The notes beneath the pieces are model-generated. The model saw only the letters and a program-made list of their open reading frames with translations. It was not told the origin of the DNA and searched no databases. Positions 17,998 to 26,981 of a stretch of 64,000 bases of DNA are shown one piece after another. Source of the stretch: Solimonas sp040066175 (lineage in GTDB: Bacteria > Pseudomonadota > Gammaproteobacteria > Nevskiales > Nevskiaceae). The translations under genes were made by a program, and so were the position numbers. Position 1 is the first letter of the stretch. The number at the start of each line of letters is the position of its first letter. The stretch is taken from positions 20,013 through 84,012 of the forward strand of contig NZ_JBEAAM010000018.1 of assembly GCF_040066175.1 (NCBI RefSeq), written 5' to 3'.

Positions 17998-19158
17998 TCA
18001 GCGCGGCAGGCGCAGCAGCAGCAGTCCGGCCCATCCGCCGGCGGCGATCGCGGCAGACCACCACAGGGCCGTCGCGCCCCAGCCGTCGAGCCACACCCCG
18101 AATACGATCGGCGCCGCCGCCTGGGCGAGACGCGCGGGTGCTTCGAGCAGTCCGGCACGGCGGCCAAATCCGGCGGGGCCGAACAGGGCCAGCGGCAGCG
18201 TGCCCTTGACGATGGTCATGATGCCGATCCCCGCCCCGTGCAGCGCGGTGAACACGAAGGCCAGCGGCGCACCGAACAGGCCCAGCAGCGTCGCGCCGAG
18301 CGGGTGCAGGGCCATCGACAGGCGCGCGGTCAGCAGCGGATGCAGGCGTTTGAGCCAGCTGGCTTCGGCGACACGCGCGACGACCTGCGCCACGCCGACG
18401 ATCGCCGCGGCCGCGACCGCGGTGGCCGGCGTGCAGCCGGCCGCTTCGAGCACGCGCGGCAGATGCGCCGCCATCGACGCGAAGACGAAGCCGCTGGCGG
18501 TGAACACCGCCGCGAGCAGCCACAGGGTGCGCGGCGACGGCGCAGCAGACGGCCCGTCGGCGGTCGCCGCGGCGTGCATCGTGCGCACCGGCACGCCGGC
18601 GGGCACGAAGCCCGCGTGCAGGCCCGGACCGAGCGTGAGGTGCAGCAGCGCCCACAGGGCGCAGGCCGCGCGCCAGCCCCAGTGCGCCTCGACGAACGCC
18701 GTCAGCGGCCAGCTCACCGAGCTGGCGAAGCCGGCGATCAGGGTCACGCCGACGATCGCGCGTCGCGCCTGCGCACCGTAGATGCCGACGACGGTCGAGA
18801 ACGCCGCGTCGTACAGACCCATCGGCATCGCCACGCCCATCGCCAGCCAGCCGAGCGTCAGCGTGTAGCGATCCTGGGCGACGACCAGCAGCGCGAGACT
18901 GGCGGCGAACAGCAGGTTGGAGGCGAGCAGCACCCGGCGGCCGCCGTGCCGGTCCATCTGCGCGCCCGCCCAGGGGCCGAGCAGCGCCGCGACGACCAGT
19001 GCGGCGGAGAAGCTCGCGTACACCCAGACCCCCGGCAGGTCCAGCGCGGCGGCCATCGGCCGCGCCAGCGTCGCCAGCAGGTAGTAGCTGCTGCCCCAGG
19101 CGAGCAGCTGCCCCAGGCCGACCGCCGCGACGACGCTCCGGAACGAAGCCGCGCTCAA
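17998..19158 (-). CDS. MFS transporter
   Basis: Twelve-segment MFS protein of 386 aa, similar to YfcJ/arabinose-efflux-like permeases of unknown substrate. The inter-helix motif DRHGGRRVLLASN (residues about 68-80) is the MFS A-motif. The start is a TTG overlapping the upstream hydrolase stop as TTGA, with no other start that keeps helix 1. It is the last gene of a leftward operon with wax ester synthase, sirtuin and hydrolase genes. Confidence 0.8.
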   Translation of the reverse strand: MSAASFRSVVAAVGLGQLLAWGSSYYLLATLARPMAAALDLPGVWVYASFSAALVVAALLGPWAGAQMDRHGGRRVLLASNLLFAASLALLVVAQDRYTLTLGWLAMGVAMPMGLYDAAFSTVVGIYGAQARRAIVGVTLIAGFASSVSWPLTAFVEAHWGWRAACALWALLHLTLGPGLHAGFVPAGVPVRTMHAAATADGPSAAPSPRTLWLLAAVFTASGFVFASMAAHLPRVLEAAGCTPATAVAAAAIVGVAQVVARVAEASWLKRLHPLLTARLSMALHPLGATLLGLFGAPLAFVFTALHGAGIGIMTIVKGTLPLALFGPAGFGRRAGLLEAPARLAQAAAPIVFGVWLDGWGATALWWSAAIAAGGWAGLLLLRLPR

Positions 19159-20054
19159 CGGCCGCCGCGCTCGGCGGCCTCGACATGGCGCAGGATGCTG
19201 CGCTCGATGCGCGGCAGCAGGGCGCGCGGCAGGTCATGACCCATGCCGTCGATGATCTCCACCCGGGCATGCGGCAGGTGTCGCGCCAGATCGTGCGCCG
19301 CCGGGACCGGCACCAGGGGATCCTCCTTGCCATGGATGATCAGCGCGGGTGCGGTCACGCGCCTGAGCAGCGGTGCGCGGCTGCCGGAGGCCATGATCGC
19401 GGTCATCTGGCGCACGAAGCCCTGTGGATGGATGTTGCGTTCGAGCTGGCGCGCGACCTTGTCGCGCAGCACCGGTTCGTCTTCCGGAAAACCGGGGCTG
19501 CCGATCATGCGCCAGGTCTGCATGCCATGCGCGATCAGGCCCTCGCGGTCCAGCCGCTGCGGGCGCCGCACCAGGCGCAGCTGCACCGCGAGTTTCGGTC
19601 CCGGCACGCGGCGGCTGCCGCTGCTGGACATGATCGAGGTCAGGCTGCGCACGCGCGGCGCGTGCCGTGCCGCCAGCAGCTGCGCGATCATCCCGCCCAT
19701 CGACATGCCGACGACATGCGCGGACTCGACACCGAGGGCGTCGAGCAGGCCGACCGCGTCGAGCGTCATGTCATCGAGCGAGTACGGCGCGCGCACCGGC
19801 AGGCCGAGGCGATACGCCAGGCTGCTGCGCACGAGGTTCGGCTTGCCCAGATGGTCCATCTTCGACGACAGGCCGACGTCGCGGTTGTCGTAGCGGATCA
19901 CGTGATGGCCGGCGCGCGCGAGGTTCTCACAGAAACTGTCCGGCCACAGCACCAGCTGCCCGCCGAGGCCCATGATCAGCAGGAGCGCGGGGTCGCCGGC
20001 CCTGCCGAAAGTCTCGTATTCGAGCTCGATGCCGTTGCTGCGGATGCGTGCCAT
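19155..20054 (-). CDS. Alpha/beta hydrolase
   Basis: Alpha/beta-fold hydrolase of 299 aa. The oxyanion region is LLIMGLGGQLVLWPD, the nucleophile elbow GMSMGGMIAQ, the acid is in IIHGKEDPLVP and the catalytic His in GMGHDLP. The family includes esterases and epoxide hydrolases; the substrate is unknown. It sits 33 nt after the sirtuin gene and overlaps the MFS gene by 4 nt. Confidence 0.85.
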   Translation of the reverse strand: MARIRSNGIELEYETFGRAGDPALLLIMGLGGQLVLWPDSFCENLARAGHHVIRYDNRDVGLSSKMDHLGKPNLVRSSLAYRLGLPVRAPYSLDDMTLDAVGLLDALGVESAHVVGMSMGGMIAQLLAARHAPRVRSLTSIMSSSGSRRVPGPKLAVQLRLVRRPQRLDREGLIAHGMQTWRMIGSPGFPEDEPVLRDKVARQLERNIHPQGFVRQMTAIMASGSRAPLLRRVTAPALIIHGKEDPLVPVPAAHDLARHLPHARVEIIDGMGHDLPRALLPRIERSILRHVEAAERGGR

Positions 20055-20087
20055 GACCGGGTCGGTGTCGGATTCCGGCCTATTGTG

Positions 20088-20780
20088 TCACGCCACCCAT
20101 TGCGCCAGCGCGGACGCCGGCGCGCGGATCACGGCGTCGAATCGCTCCGATCCTTCGGTCTCCTCCGGATTGATCTCGACCAGATACGGCCGCGGCCGGT
20201 GCGCGAACGGGATCAGCCCGGCCGCCGGCCAGACCACGGCCGAGGTGCCGATACTGACGAACAGGTCGCAGGCGTCGATCAGTGCGCGGGCGCGTCCGAA
20301 CACCGCCTCATCGACCAGGTCGCCGAACCAGGTGATGTCGGGACGCAGCATGGACCCGCACTGCGGGCAGCGGCGCGTCTCGAACCGTCCCGCCGCGGCA
20401 TCCTCGCGCACGCCGTGACGCGCACAGCGCAGGCGCCACAGGCTGCCGTGCAGTTCGGCGGCGACGGCGCTGCCGGCGCGCTGGTGCAGTCCGTCGATGT
20501 TCTGCGTGATCAGCGACAGCGCCGGATGGCCGCGCTGCAGCGCGGCCAGATGCGCGTGCCCGGCGTGCGGCGCGCAGCCGAGCACGTGCGTGCGCCTCAG
20601 CTCGTGGAAGTCCAGCACCTTGCCCGGATCGCGCTGGAAGGCGTCCTCGCAGGCATACTCGCGGTAGTCGTACTGCTGCCAGATGCCGCCGCGGCCGCGA
20701 TAGGTCGGCACCCCGCTCTCCGCGGACATGCCGGCGCCGGTGAACACGACGACGCGGGTGAAGCGCGACAGCTCAAGCAC
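20088..20780 (-). CDS. cobB: Sirtuin-type NAD-dependent protein deacylase
   Basis: SIR2-family deacylase of 230 aa. The NAD-binding motif is FTGAGMSAESGVPTYRG, the catalytic region QNIDGLHQRAG with ELHG carrying the active-site His. A zinc-site region follows with CARHG and CPQCG. The start is a GTG overlapping the end of the wax ester synthase gene by 8 nt. In this operon a plausible target is an acyl-CoA-using enzyme, but that is inference. Confidence 0.9.
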   Translation of the reverse strand: MLELSRFTRVVVFTGAGMSAESGVPTYRGRGGIWQQYDYREYACEDAFQRDPGKVLDFHELRRTHVLGCAPHAGHAHLAALQRGHPALSLITQNIDGLHQRAGSAVAAELHGSLWRLRCARHGVREDAAAGRFETRRCPQCGSMLRPDITWFGDLVDEAVFGRARALIDACDLFVSIGTSAVVWPAAGLIPFAHRPRPYLVEINPEETEGSERFDAVIRAPASALAQWVA

Positions 20781-22173
20781 GGGCGTGCTGCCCCTGCGGC
20801 GCGCGCGCGGAGGCGCGGTGCTTGCGCGGGTGCAGCATCAGGGCCACCTCGTCCTCGAAGACGTGGATCAGGCGCGCCGGATCGTCGAGCACCGCAGTGT
20901 CGGCCGAGACGCCGACCGTGACATGCCCCGCATAGCTGAACAGGCTCACGCCCAGCCCGATGCCGCCGGTCTGCGGCGGCCAGAACACCAGGCTTTCGAG
21001 CCGGTTGCCGGCGACGTGCAGCTTGCGCGCCGGACCCGGCAGGTTGGACACCACCGCCGCCGCCTTGCCGGCCAGCAGGTTGACCAGGTTCTTCTCCCAC
21101 GGCACCGGCAGATGGCCGGCCGCCGCCAGGCCGACCAGCATCGCGCGCGCCTCCGGCGACTGCTTGAGCTGCGACATGCGCCGGCCGACGACCTGCAGAC
21201 GCTGCCGCCAGTCGCCGATCCCCACCGGCAGGTCGAGCAGCACCAGCCCGAAGCAATTTCCCAGATCGCCATCGTCCTGTGCGCGCAGGTTCACGGGAAT
21301 CGAGATGCGCAGATTCTGTGCCGGATCGAGCGCGCCCTCGGTCTCGCGGAGGTAACGGCCGATCGCGCCGGCAAACGCGGCCAGGAACAGGTCGTTGATC
21401 TTGACGCCGAGCTGGTGCGCGCGGCGCCGGATCGGCGCGAACGCGAGATGATCGGTCCAGGCCACGCTGCGCGTACCGCAGAGCGCGCGGCGCAGGGACG
21501 GCGGATTGTCGTCCGGCAGCATCAGCACGCGGCCGATCGCGGCCAGCGCCTCGCTGCCCTCGTGCAGGCGCTCGGACACGTACTGGCGGCGCTGCACACC
21601 GTCGAAGACCAGGTGACCGACGGCCTTGAGCTGACTCCAGGTCGCGTCCAGCCGCGCCATCGCGCGCGCGATGAAATCGTCGTGGCGTTCGCCGTCCGCG
21701 CGCATCTCGGCGCCATCGACGCAGCTCATCAGCACGCCGACCAGGGCGATGCCGTCGGCCAGCGCGTGATGCGCGCGGAACAGCATCGTCACCCGTCCGT
21801 CGTGCCGCACGAAGAAGGTCAGCCGCCACAGCGGCAGCGCGCGGTCGAGCGGGTGGCCAAGCTCGCGCGCGACGGCGTGGGCGACGTCGTGGTCGGGCGC
21901 ACGCTCGTCCAGATGGAAGATGCGGACGTGGTAGGACATCAGCAACTCCGCGTCCTCGACCCAGACATGGGTATTGCCATGCTGTTCGACACGCTGGCGG
22001 AAGCGCCGATGCCGCAGCAGGCGTTCGACGATGTGACGGACCAGCCCCTCGATGTCGCGCACCGCGCTGATCTCGAGCACGGCACTGACCACCATCGGGT
22101 TGTGCGGCGCGTCCATTTCGAGCCAGGCCCGATCGACGGCCGTCATGTGTTCCACTGCGCCGTTCCTGCTCAC
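20773..22173 (-). CDS. Wax ester synthase/diacylglycerol acyltransferase (WS/DGAT)
   Basis: Bifunctional acyltransferase (466 aa) making wax esters or triacylglycerol from acyl-CoA. The catalytic motif HHALADG is at about residues 135-141, the N-terminal TAVDRAWLEMD motif is typical, and the NDLFLAAFAGAIG and VVSNLPGPA segments fit the family. The start is taken as the GTG at 22173 because a perfect AGGAGG lies 7 nt upstream; the ATG at 22146 has no such site. It heads the leftward operon with cobB, a hydrolase and an MFS gene, and is divergent from the desaturase-like gene. Confidence 0.9.
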   Translation of the reverse strand: MSRNGAVEHMTAVDRAWLEMDAPHNPMVVSAVLEISAVRDIEGLVRHIVERLLRHRRFRQRVEQHGNTHVWVEDAELLMSYHVRIFHLDERAPDHDVAHAVARELGHPLDRALPLWRLTFFVRHDGRVTMLFRAHHALADGIALVGVLMSCVDGAEMRADGERHDDFIARAMARLDATWSQLKAVGHLVFDGVQRRQYVSERLHEGSEALAAIGRVLMLPDDNPPSLRRALCGTRSVAWTDHLAFAPIRRRAHQLGVKINDLFLAAFAGAIGRYLRETEGALDPAQNLRISIPVNLRAQDDGDLGNCFGLVLLDLPVGIGDWRQRLQVVGRRMSQLKQSPEARAMLVGLAAAGHLPVPWEKNLVNLLAGKAAAVVSNLPGPARKLHVAGNRLESLVFWPPQTGGIGLGVSLFSYAGHVTVGVSADTAVLDDPARLIHVFEDEVALMLHPRKHRASARAPQGQHARA

Positions 22174-22288
22174 GCGCTGTCCTCCTCTGCGCACCTTCCG
22201 CCAATGCCGGTCCCGGGACGATGACCCAGGTCAATCCGGCCCGCCGCGGTTATGCTTGCCCGACTCTGATATGACGGTACGGGGATTC

Positions 22289-23947
22289 ATGCAACTGCGC
22301 GACGCACACGACTACGACCCCACCTGGATGACCAAGGCGCGGGTCAAGCGCCTGCCGCCGAACCGCACCGATGTCGCCATCGTCGGTGCCGGCCTCGGCG
22401 GCCTGACCGCCGGCGCGGTGCTGGCGCAGGCCGGGATCAGGGTCGCGGTGTTCGACCAGCACTATGTCGCCGGTGGCTGCTGCACGCAGTTCTCGCGCGG
22501 CGGACCACGCCAGCGCTACAACTTCGACATCGGCCTGCACTACATCGGTGACTGCGGCCCGGACGGCAAGATCCCGCAGATCCTCGGCGGCCTGGGCATC
22601 GACTTGCCGGTCGAGCCGATGGATGCCGACGGCTTCGACATCCTGGTGTTTCCGGATTTCCGCTTCCCGATCCCCGTCGGCCGCGACCGCTTCCGCGACC
22701 GCTTCGTGCAGATGTTCCCGCGCGAGCGCCGCGGCATCGACCGCTACGTGCGCTTCCTGCGCGAGATCGACGAGCTGCTCGGCCGCGTCGATCGCAACAA
22801 GGGGCGCATGTCCTGGGGCATCGCCTGGCACGCGTTCACGCGCGGGCGCCTCGCCAACAAGTACCGCAATGCCACGCTCAAGGACCTGCTCGACTCGTGC
22901 AGCACCGATCCGCAGGTGCGTGCGGTGATGGCGGGCCAGAACGGCGACTACGGCCTGCCACCGAGCCGCGTCAGCGCCTCGCTGCACGCGGGCCTGAGCA
23001 ACCACTACTTCCACGGCGCCTACTACCCGCGCGGCGGCGGCCAGACCATCGCCGATCGCCTGTCGGCCTATATCGAGGCGCATGGCGGCAGCGTGCACCT
23101 GCGCCGCGAAGTGGCGCGCATCCTTGTCGAGGACGGCCGCGCGGTCGGTGTGCGCACGCGCGACCACAAGGGGACCGAACATGAGGTCCGCGCACCGGCG
23201 GTGTTGTCGAACGCCGACCTGCGCGTGACGCTCGAACAGCTGCTGCCCGCCGACGCGCTGCCCGCGCAGTGGCGCGAACGCAGCCGGAACTTCGAGATGG
23301 CCGCGGCGATCTTCATGACCTGCCTGGGCATCCGCGGCGACATGCGCGAACGCGGCATGAACAACGCGAACTACTGGCAGTTCGACGGCTACGACTTCGA
23401 GTCCTTCTACGACACCGCGCGCGACATGACGCCGCGCGGCGCCTACATCACCAGCGCGACGCTCAAGGATCCGACGACGACGCACCACGCACCGGCCGGC
23501 ATCAGCAGCGTCGAAGCGATGACGGTGCTGTCCGGCAAGCCCGAGCACTGGGGCTTGAGCGGTGCGCAGGCGCAGCAGCAGGCCTGCGACTGGGACTACA
23601 AGAACCGCAGTGCCTATCTCGACCTCAAGTCGCGCATCGAGCAGGACCTGATCGGGCGCGTCGATGCGCTGTTCCCCGGCAGCCGCGCGGCGATCGAGTT
23701 CTGCGAATCGGCGAGCCCGATGTCGCACATCCGCTACACGCGCGCGACCGATGGCACCGGCTACGGACTGGCGGCGACGCCGCAGCAGTTCTTCGAGCAC
23801 CGCCCCGGCTACAGCGGACCGCTGCCGGGGCTGTACTTCGCCGGCGCCAGCACGCGCGCCGGACACGGCGTGCTCGGCGCGATGCTGTCGGGCCAGCGCT
23901 GCGCACGGCGCATCGCGCGCGAACTGGGCGCGCCCCTACCCGCGTGA
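22289..23947 (+). CDS. Phytoene desaturase/retinol saturase-like FAD oxidoreductase
   Basis: Flavoprotein of 552 aa in the CrtI/RetSat superfamily. The FAD dinucleotide motif is VAIVGAGLGGLTAGAVLAQAG near residue 30, and the C-terminal GLYFAGASTRAGHGVLGAMLSG motif is typical. Substrate is unknown; no other carotenoid genes are present, so a lipid or retinoid-like substrate is as likely as a carotenoid. The ATG at 22289 has GGGGA just upstream; an in-frame ATG at 22271 is an alternative. Confidence 0.8.
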   Translation: MQLRDAHDYDPTWMTKARVKRLPPNRTDVAIVGAGLGGLTAGAVLAQAGIRVAVFDQHYVAGGCCTQFSRGGPRQRYNFDIGLHYIGDCGPDGKIPQILGGLGIDLPVEPMDADGFDILVFPDFRFPIPVGRDRFRDRFVQMFPRERRGIDRYVRFLREIDELLGRVDRNKGRMSWGIAWHAFTRGRLANKYRNATLKDLLDSCSTDPQVRAVMAGQNGDYGLPPSRVSASLHAGLSNHYFHGAYYPRGGGQTIADRLSAYIEAHGGSVHLRREVARILVEDGRAVGVRTRDHKGTEHEVRAPAVLSNADLRVTLEQLLPADALPAQWRERSRNFEMAAAIFMTCLGIRGDMRERGMNNANYWQFDGYDFESFYDTARDMTPRGAYITSATLKDPTTTHHAPAGISSVEAMTVLSGKPEHWGLSGAQAQQQACDWDYKNRSAYLDLKSRIEQDLIGRVDALFPGSRAAIEFCESASPMSHIRYTRATDGTGYGLAATPQQFFEHRPGYSGPLPGLYFAGASTRAGHGVLGAMLSGQRCARRIARELGAPLPA

Positions 23948-24402
23948 AACATCTGCTGCTGGTCTGGCACAGCCAGTCCGGGCACACGCAGCGGCTGGCG
24001 GACGCGGCGGCCGAGGGCATCGGCGAGTTCGCCGACGAGGTCGAGCTGCGTATGCTGCGCGCCGGCGAGGCCGGGCTCGACGACCTGCTGTGGGCGCAGG
24101 GCCTGCTGCTCGGCACACCGGAAAACTTTGGCTACATGTCCGGCATGCTCAAGGACTTCCTCGACCGTACCTACTACCCCGCCCAGGGCAGGACCGTCGG
24201 CCTGCCCTGGGCGGTGTTCATCAGCTGCGACAACGACGGCAGCGGCGCGCTGCGTGCGATCGAACGCATCGCCACCGGCTACGGCTGGCGCCGCGTCGCC
24301 GAGCCCCTGATCAGCCGCGGCGGCCTCGCGCCCGGCGCCCTCGCGCAGGCTCGCGAGCTCGGGCAGACGATGGCCGCCGGGCTGGCCCTCGGCCTGTTCT
24401 GA
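23944..24402 (+). CDS. Flavodoxin/NAD(P)H-quinone oxidoreductase-like flavoprotein
   Basis: Flavodoxin-fold protein of 152 aa. The FMN phosphate loop is WHSQSGHTQRLA, and LLGTPENFGYMSGMLKDFLDRT is the WrbA/flavodoxin-like second loop. The GTG start overlaps the upstream gene's TGA as GTGA, so the two are translationally coupled. The product is a plausible redox partner for the FAD enzyme upstream. Confidence 0.82.
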   Translation: MKHLLLVWHSQSGHTQRLADAAAEGIGEFADEVELRMLRAGEAGLDDLLWAQGLLLGTPENFGYMSGMLKDFLDRTYYPAQGRTVGLPWAVFISCDNDGSGALRAIERIATGYGWRRVAEPLISRGGLAPGALAQARELGQTMAAGLALGLF

Positions 24403-24403
24403 C

Positions 24404-24955
24404 TCAGCGGGCGCTGGGCCCGAAGGTGTAGCGCAGGCCGGCCTCGATGCGGTCGTCGTCGCCCGCCTGCAGCGCGGCCTGCAGATCCAGCTGCGGTGCG
24501 ACGCGGAACAAGCCGGCGACGCGCAGCGAGGTATCGCCGCTGTCGAACAGCCGCACGTGGCGGATTTCCGGGCTCAACTCGAAGGCACGGGCGAAACGCC
24601 AACGCAGGCCGCCGCGCAGGCCGAACCCGGTGTCGTCGTCGCGTCCCGCATCGGCGAACTCGAGGGTCGCGCCCGCGAACCAGTCGAGGCCGCGCTCGAT
24701 CGGCGCGTGGAAGATCGCGCCGGCACTGAACTGCTCGAAGTTGCCGGTGTCGGCGTATTCGCCGATCAGCGCGATGTCCCGCGTGATGGAGCCCGAACCG
24801 GCGATGCGCAATCCGGAGTCATCGGCACGGCGGCCATTGTCGCGGTCGAGAAAGCCGCCCTCCAGATACGTGTAATCGTCGGCCATCGCGGCGGCGGGCA
24901 GAGCGAACAGGAGTGCGGCGGCGAGGCTGAGCAGGCGATGCTTGCGATGGGTCAT
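24404..24955 (-). CDS. Predicted outer-membrane beta-barrel protein
   Basis: Exported protein of 183 aa with a clear signal peptide (LLSLAAALLFALPAAAMADD). It then has alternating amphipathic strands (YTYLEGGFLDRD... GLRIAGSGSITRDIALIGEYADT), ending in RYTFGPSAR with the terminal aromatic typical of small barrels. No family name is certain. It converges on the flavodoxin gene with a one-base gap. Confidence 0.72.
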   Translation of the reverse strand: MTHRKHRLLSLAAALLFALPAAAMADDYTYLEGGFLDRDNGRRADDSGLRIAGSGSITRDIALIGEYADTGNFEQFSAGAIFHAPIERGLDWFAGATLEFADAGRDDDTGFGLRGGLRWRFARAFELSPEIRHVRLFDSGDTSLRVAGLFRVAPQLDLQAALQAGDDDRIEAGLRYTFGPSAR

Positions 24956-25104
24956 GGGGGATCGGATGGAATCGCACGACGCTGTGCGCCGGCGAGGATG
25001 CCCGGGCCAATCTGAGCGGACGATGAACCTGGGTCGGCACGATGCTTGCGGCACTTGGGCATAATGCCGCCCCCGAAGCACCCCCCCATGAACGAATTCG
25101 CGCA

Positions 25105-25578
25105 ATGACCCGCAACATCGTCCTGCGCCGCTCGCCGATTCACGGCAACGGCGTGTTCGCCGCGCGCGATCTGCCCAAGGGTCTGCGCGTGATCCAGTAC
25201 CGTGGCGCGCTGCGCCCGCACGACGAGATCGACCGCTGCTACGGCGGCGATGCCGAGAGCGGCCACACTTTCCTGTTCACGCTCAACGACGACTGGGTGA
25301 TCGACGCCAACGTCGGCGGCAACTCGGCGCGCTGGATCAACCACAGCTGCGAACCGAACTGCGAAGCCGTGCTCTACGAGGATGCGCGCGGCGACCGGCG
25401 CAGGGACCGCGTCTTCATCGAAACGATCCGCCCGATCAAGGCCGGCGAGGAACTGACCTACGACTACGGCATCCGCCTCGACGAGCCGCACACGCCGCGG
25501 CTGAAGAAGATCTGGGCCTGCCGCTGCGGCGCACGCACGTGCACCGGCACGATGCTCAAGCCCAAGCGCGGCCAATAG
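25105..25578 (+). CDS. SET-domain protein (putative protein lysine methyltransferase)
   Basis: Compact SET protein of 157 aa. The SET signatures run in order: GNGVFAARDLPKG, the NHSCEPNCEAV motif (SAM/active-site knot), GEELTYDYG and a post-SET-like Cys cluster ACRCGARTCTGTM. All residues of the catalytic knot are present. Bacterial substrates are mostly unknown. The ATG at 25105 overlaps the TGA of a six-codon upstream reading frame. Confidence 0.85.
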   Translation: MTRNIVLRRSPIHGNGVFAARDLPKGLRVIQYRGALRPHDEIDRCYGGDAESGHTFLFTLNDDWVIDANVGGNSARWINHSCEPNCEAVLYEDARGDRRRDRVFIETIRPIKAGEELTYDYGIRLDEPHTPRLKKIWACRCGARTCTGTMLKPKRGQ

Positions 25579-25581
25579 GCA

Positions 25582-26214
25582 TCATTCGCTGCCGGCGGGC
25601 GCACTGAACCGTTCTGGCTTGCGCGGCGTGACGCGGCCGTAGAACGCCACCATGCGCTGCAGGTCGCCGCCGAAGTCACCGGTCGCGGTCAGTGCCGGGC
25701 CGAAACCGACCCGCTTGAGACGGTAGTCCATGAAACCCAGCGCGATCGACACCTGCGCCTGCTCGGCCATGCGGTAAAAGCCGCTCTTCCACTGCTGGGT
25801 GCGCGAACGCGTGCCCTCGGGCGCGATGACCAGCACCAGTTGCGGGCGTGCCGCGAACTGGTCCACGACCTGCTGCACGAGCCCGCCGGACCGGCGACGG
25901 TCGATGCCGATGCCGCCCATCCAGCGCAGGAGTGGCCCCCACGGACCGCGGAACAAGGTGTGCTTGCCGATCCAGTGCAGATCCAGCCCCATCGCGAACA
26001 CCGCGATCAGGAAGATCAGCCCGTCCATGTTCGACGTGTGCGGCGCGGCGGCGACGATGAACCGCGGGGCATCCGGCGGGTCACCGACCACGCGCCAGCC
26101 GATCGCCCGCAGCAGCAGCCGGCCCAGCGCGCGCGAAAACGCATTGCCACGCCGCGGCACGCGCGGGCCGAGCACCGTATCGGACTCGGGAATCGGCACA
26201 TCCTTCATCGACAT
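25582..26214 (-). CDS. 1-acylglycerol-3-phosphate acyltransferase-family protein
   Basis: PlsC-fold acyltransferase of 210 aa. The catalytic HX4D motif is seen as APHTSNMDGL, followed by HTLFRGPWGPLLRWMGGIGIDR and the phosphate-binding APEGTRSR. The N-terminus is basic with a hydrophobic stretch near the membrane. The ATG at 26214 is used; one at 26208 is possible. Long in-frame upstream sequence belongs to the response-regulator strand shadow. Confidence 0.85.
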   Translation of the reverse strand: MSMKDVPIPESDTVLGPRVPRRGNAFSRALGRLLLRAIGWRVVGDPPDAPRFIVAAAPHTSNMDGLIFLIAVFAMGLDLHWIGKHTLFRGPWGPLLRWMGGIGIDRRRSGGLVQQVVDQFAARPQLVLVIAPEGTRSRTQQWKSGFYRMAEQAQVSIALGFMDYRLKRVGFGPALTATGDFGGDLQRMVAFYGRVTPRKPERFSAPAGSE

Positions 26215-26279
26215 CGCCAGCAGCCAAAAGGCCGCAGAGTGTAGTGCCGCAGGCGGCATCGTGCGCTGGGAAATACGGC

Positions 26280-26981
26280 TCAGTCGGCCAGCACCGCGGC
26301 GTCCAGTCCGTAGCCGACGCCATAGACGCTGCGGATCGGGTCGCGCCCGTCCAGGCAGTCCCTGAGCTTGCGCCGCAGGTTCTTGACGTGACTGTCGATG
26401 TTGCGCTCGTAGCCGGGGAAATCGGTGCCGCGCGCGCGCTCCAGCAGCTGGCCGCGCGACCACACCCGCTGCGGCTGTTCGAGCAGCGCCTGCAACAGAC
26501 TGAACTCGATCGGCGTGAGCGTCAGCGTCGTACCTGCGGCGCGCGCCTGGTGCGCAGCGTGGTCCAGCTCGATCGGTCCGACCCGCAGGACGCGGCCACC
26601 TGCATCGGTCCGCGGCTGCAGCCGGCGCAGGATCGCGCGCGCACGGGCGACGACCTCGCGCGGACTGAACGGCTTGCAGACGTAGTCGTCGGCGCCCAGC
26701 TCCAGGCCGAGCAGGCGATCGACCTCATCGACCCGCGCGGTCAGCATCATCACGGCCGGCGCGGCGCCGGCGGCGCGCAGTTCCCGGCACACCGCCAGCC
26801 CGTCCCGGCCCGGCAGCTGCAGGTCGAGCACCACCAGATCGGGCCGCCATCGGCGCACCACGGCCTGCACCTCGTCACCGCGATGTAGAACCTCGACCGC
26901 GTGGCCGTCGTGGACGAAGTAGTCGCGCAACAGACTGGCGATCTTCTCCTCGTCCTCGACGATGAGGATGCGCGCGCTCAC
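26280..26981 (-). CDS. OmpR-family response regulator (BaeR-like)
   Basis: Response regulator of 233 aa. The receiver domain carries the acidic pair EDEE (10-12), phospho-acceptor Asp53 in VLDLQLPGRDG, and Lys in VCKPFSPRE. The C-terminal winged-helix domain (about 130-230) ends in IRSVYGVGYGL. It starts at a GTG overlapping the kinase stop as GTGA. The kinase gene is upstream, which is the reverse of the common regulator-first order. Confidence 0.92.
   Translation of the reverse strand: MSARILIVEDEEKIASLLRDYFVHDGHAVEVLHRGDEVQAVVRRWRPDLVVLDLQLPGRDGLAVCRELRAAGAAPAVMMLTARVDEVDRLLGLELGADDYVCKPFSPREVVARARAILRRLQPRTDAGGRVLRVGPIELDHAAHQARAAGTTLTLTPIEFSLLQALLEQPQRVWSRGQLLERARGTDFPGYERNIDSHVKNLRRKLRDCLDGRDPIRSVYGVGYGLDAAVLAD

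Noticed and set aside
16805..18781. Long 658-codon frame overlapping the AmpG-like and MFS genes
   Set aside because: Low-complexity Arg/Ala-rich translation without domains, in a shifted frame of two recognised permease genes.
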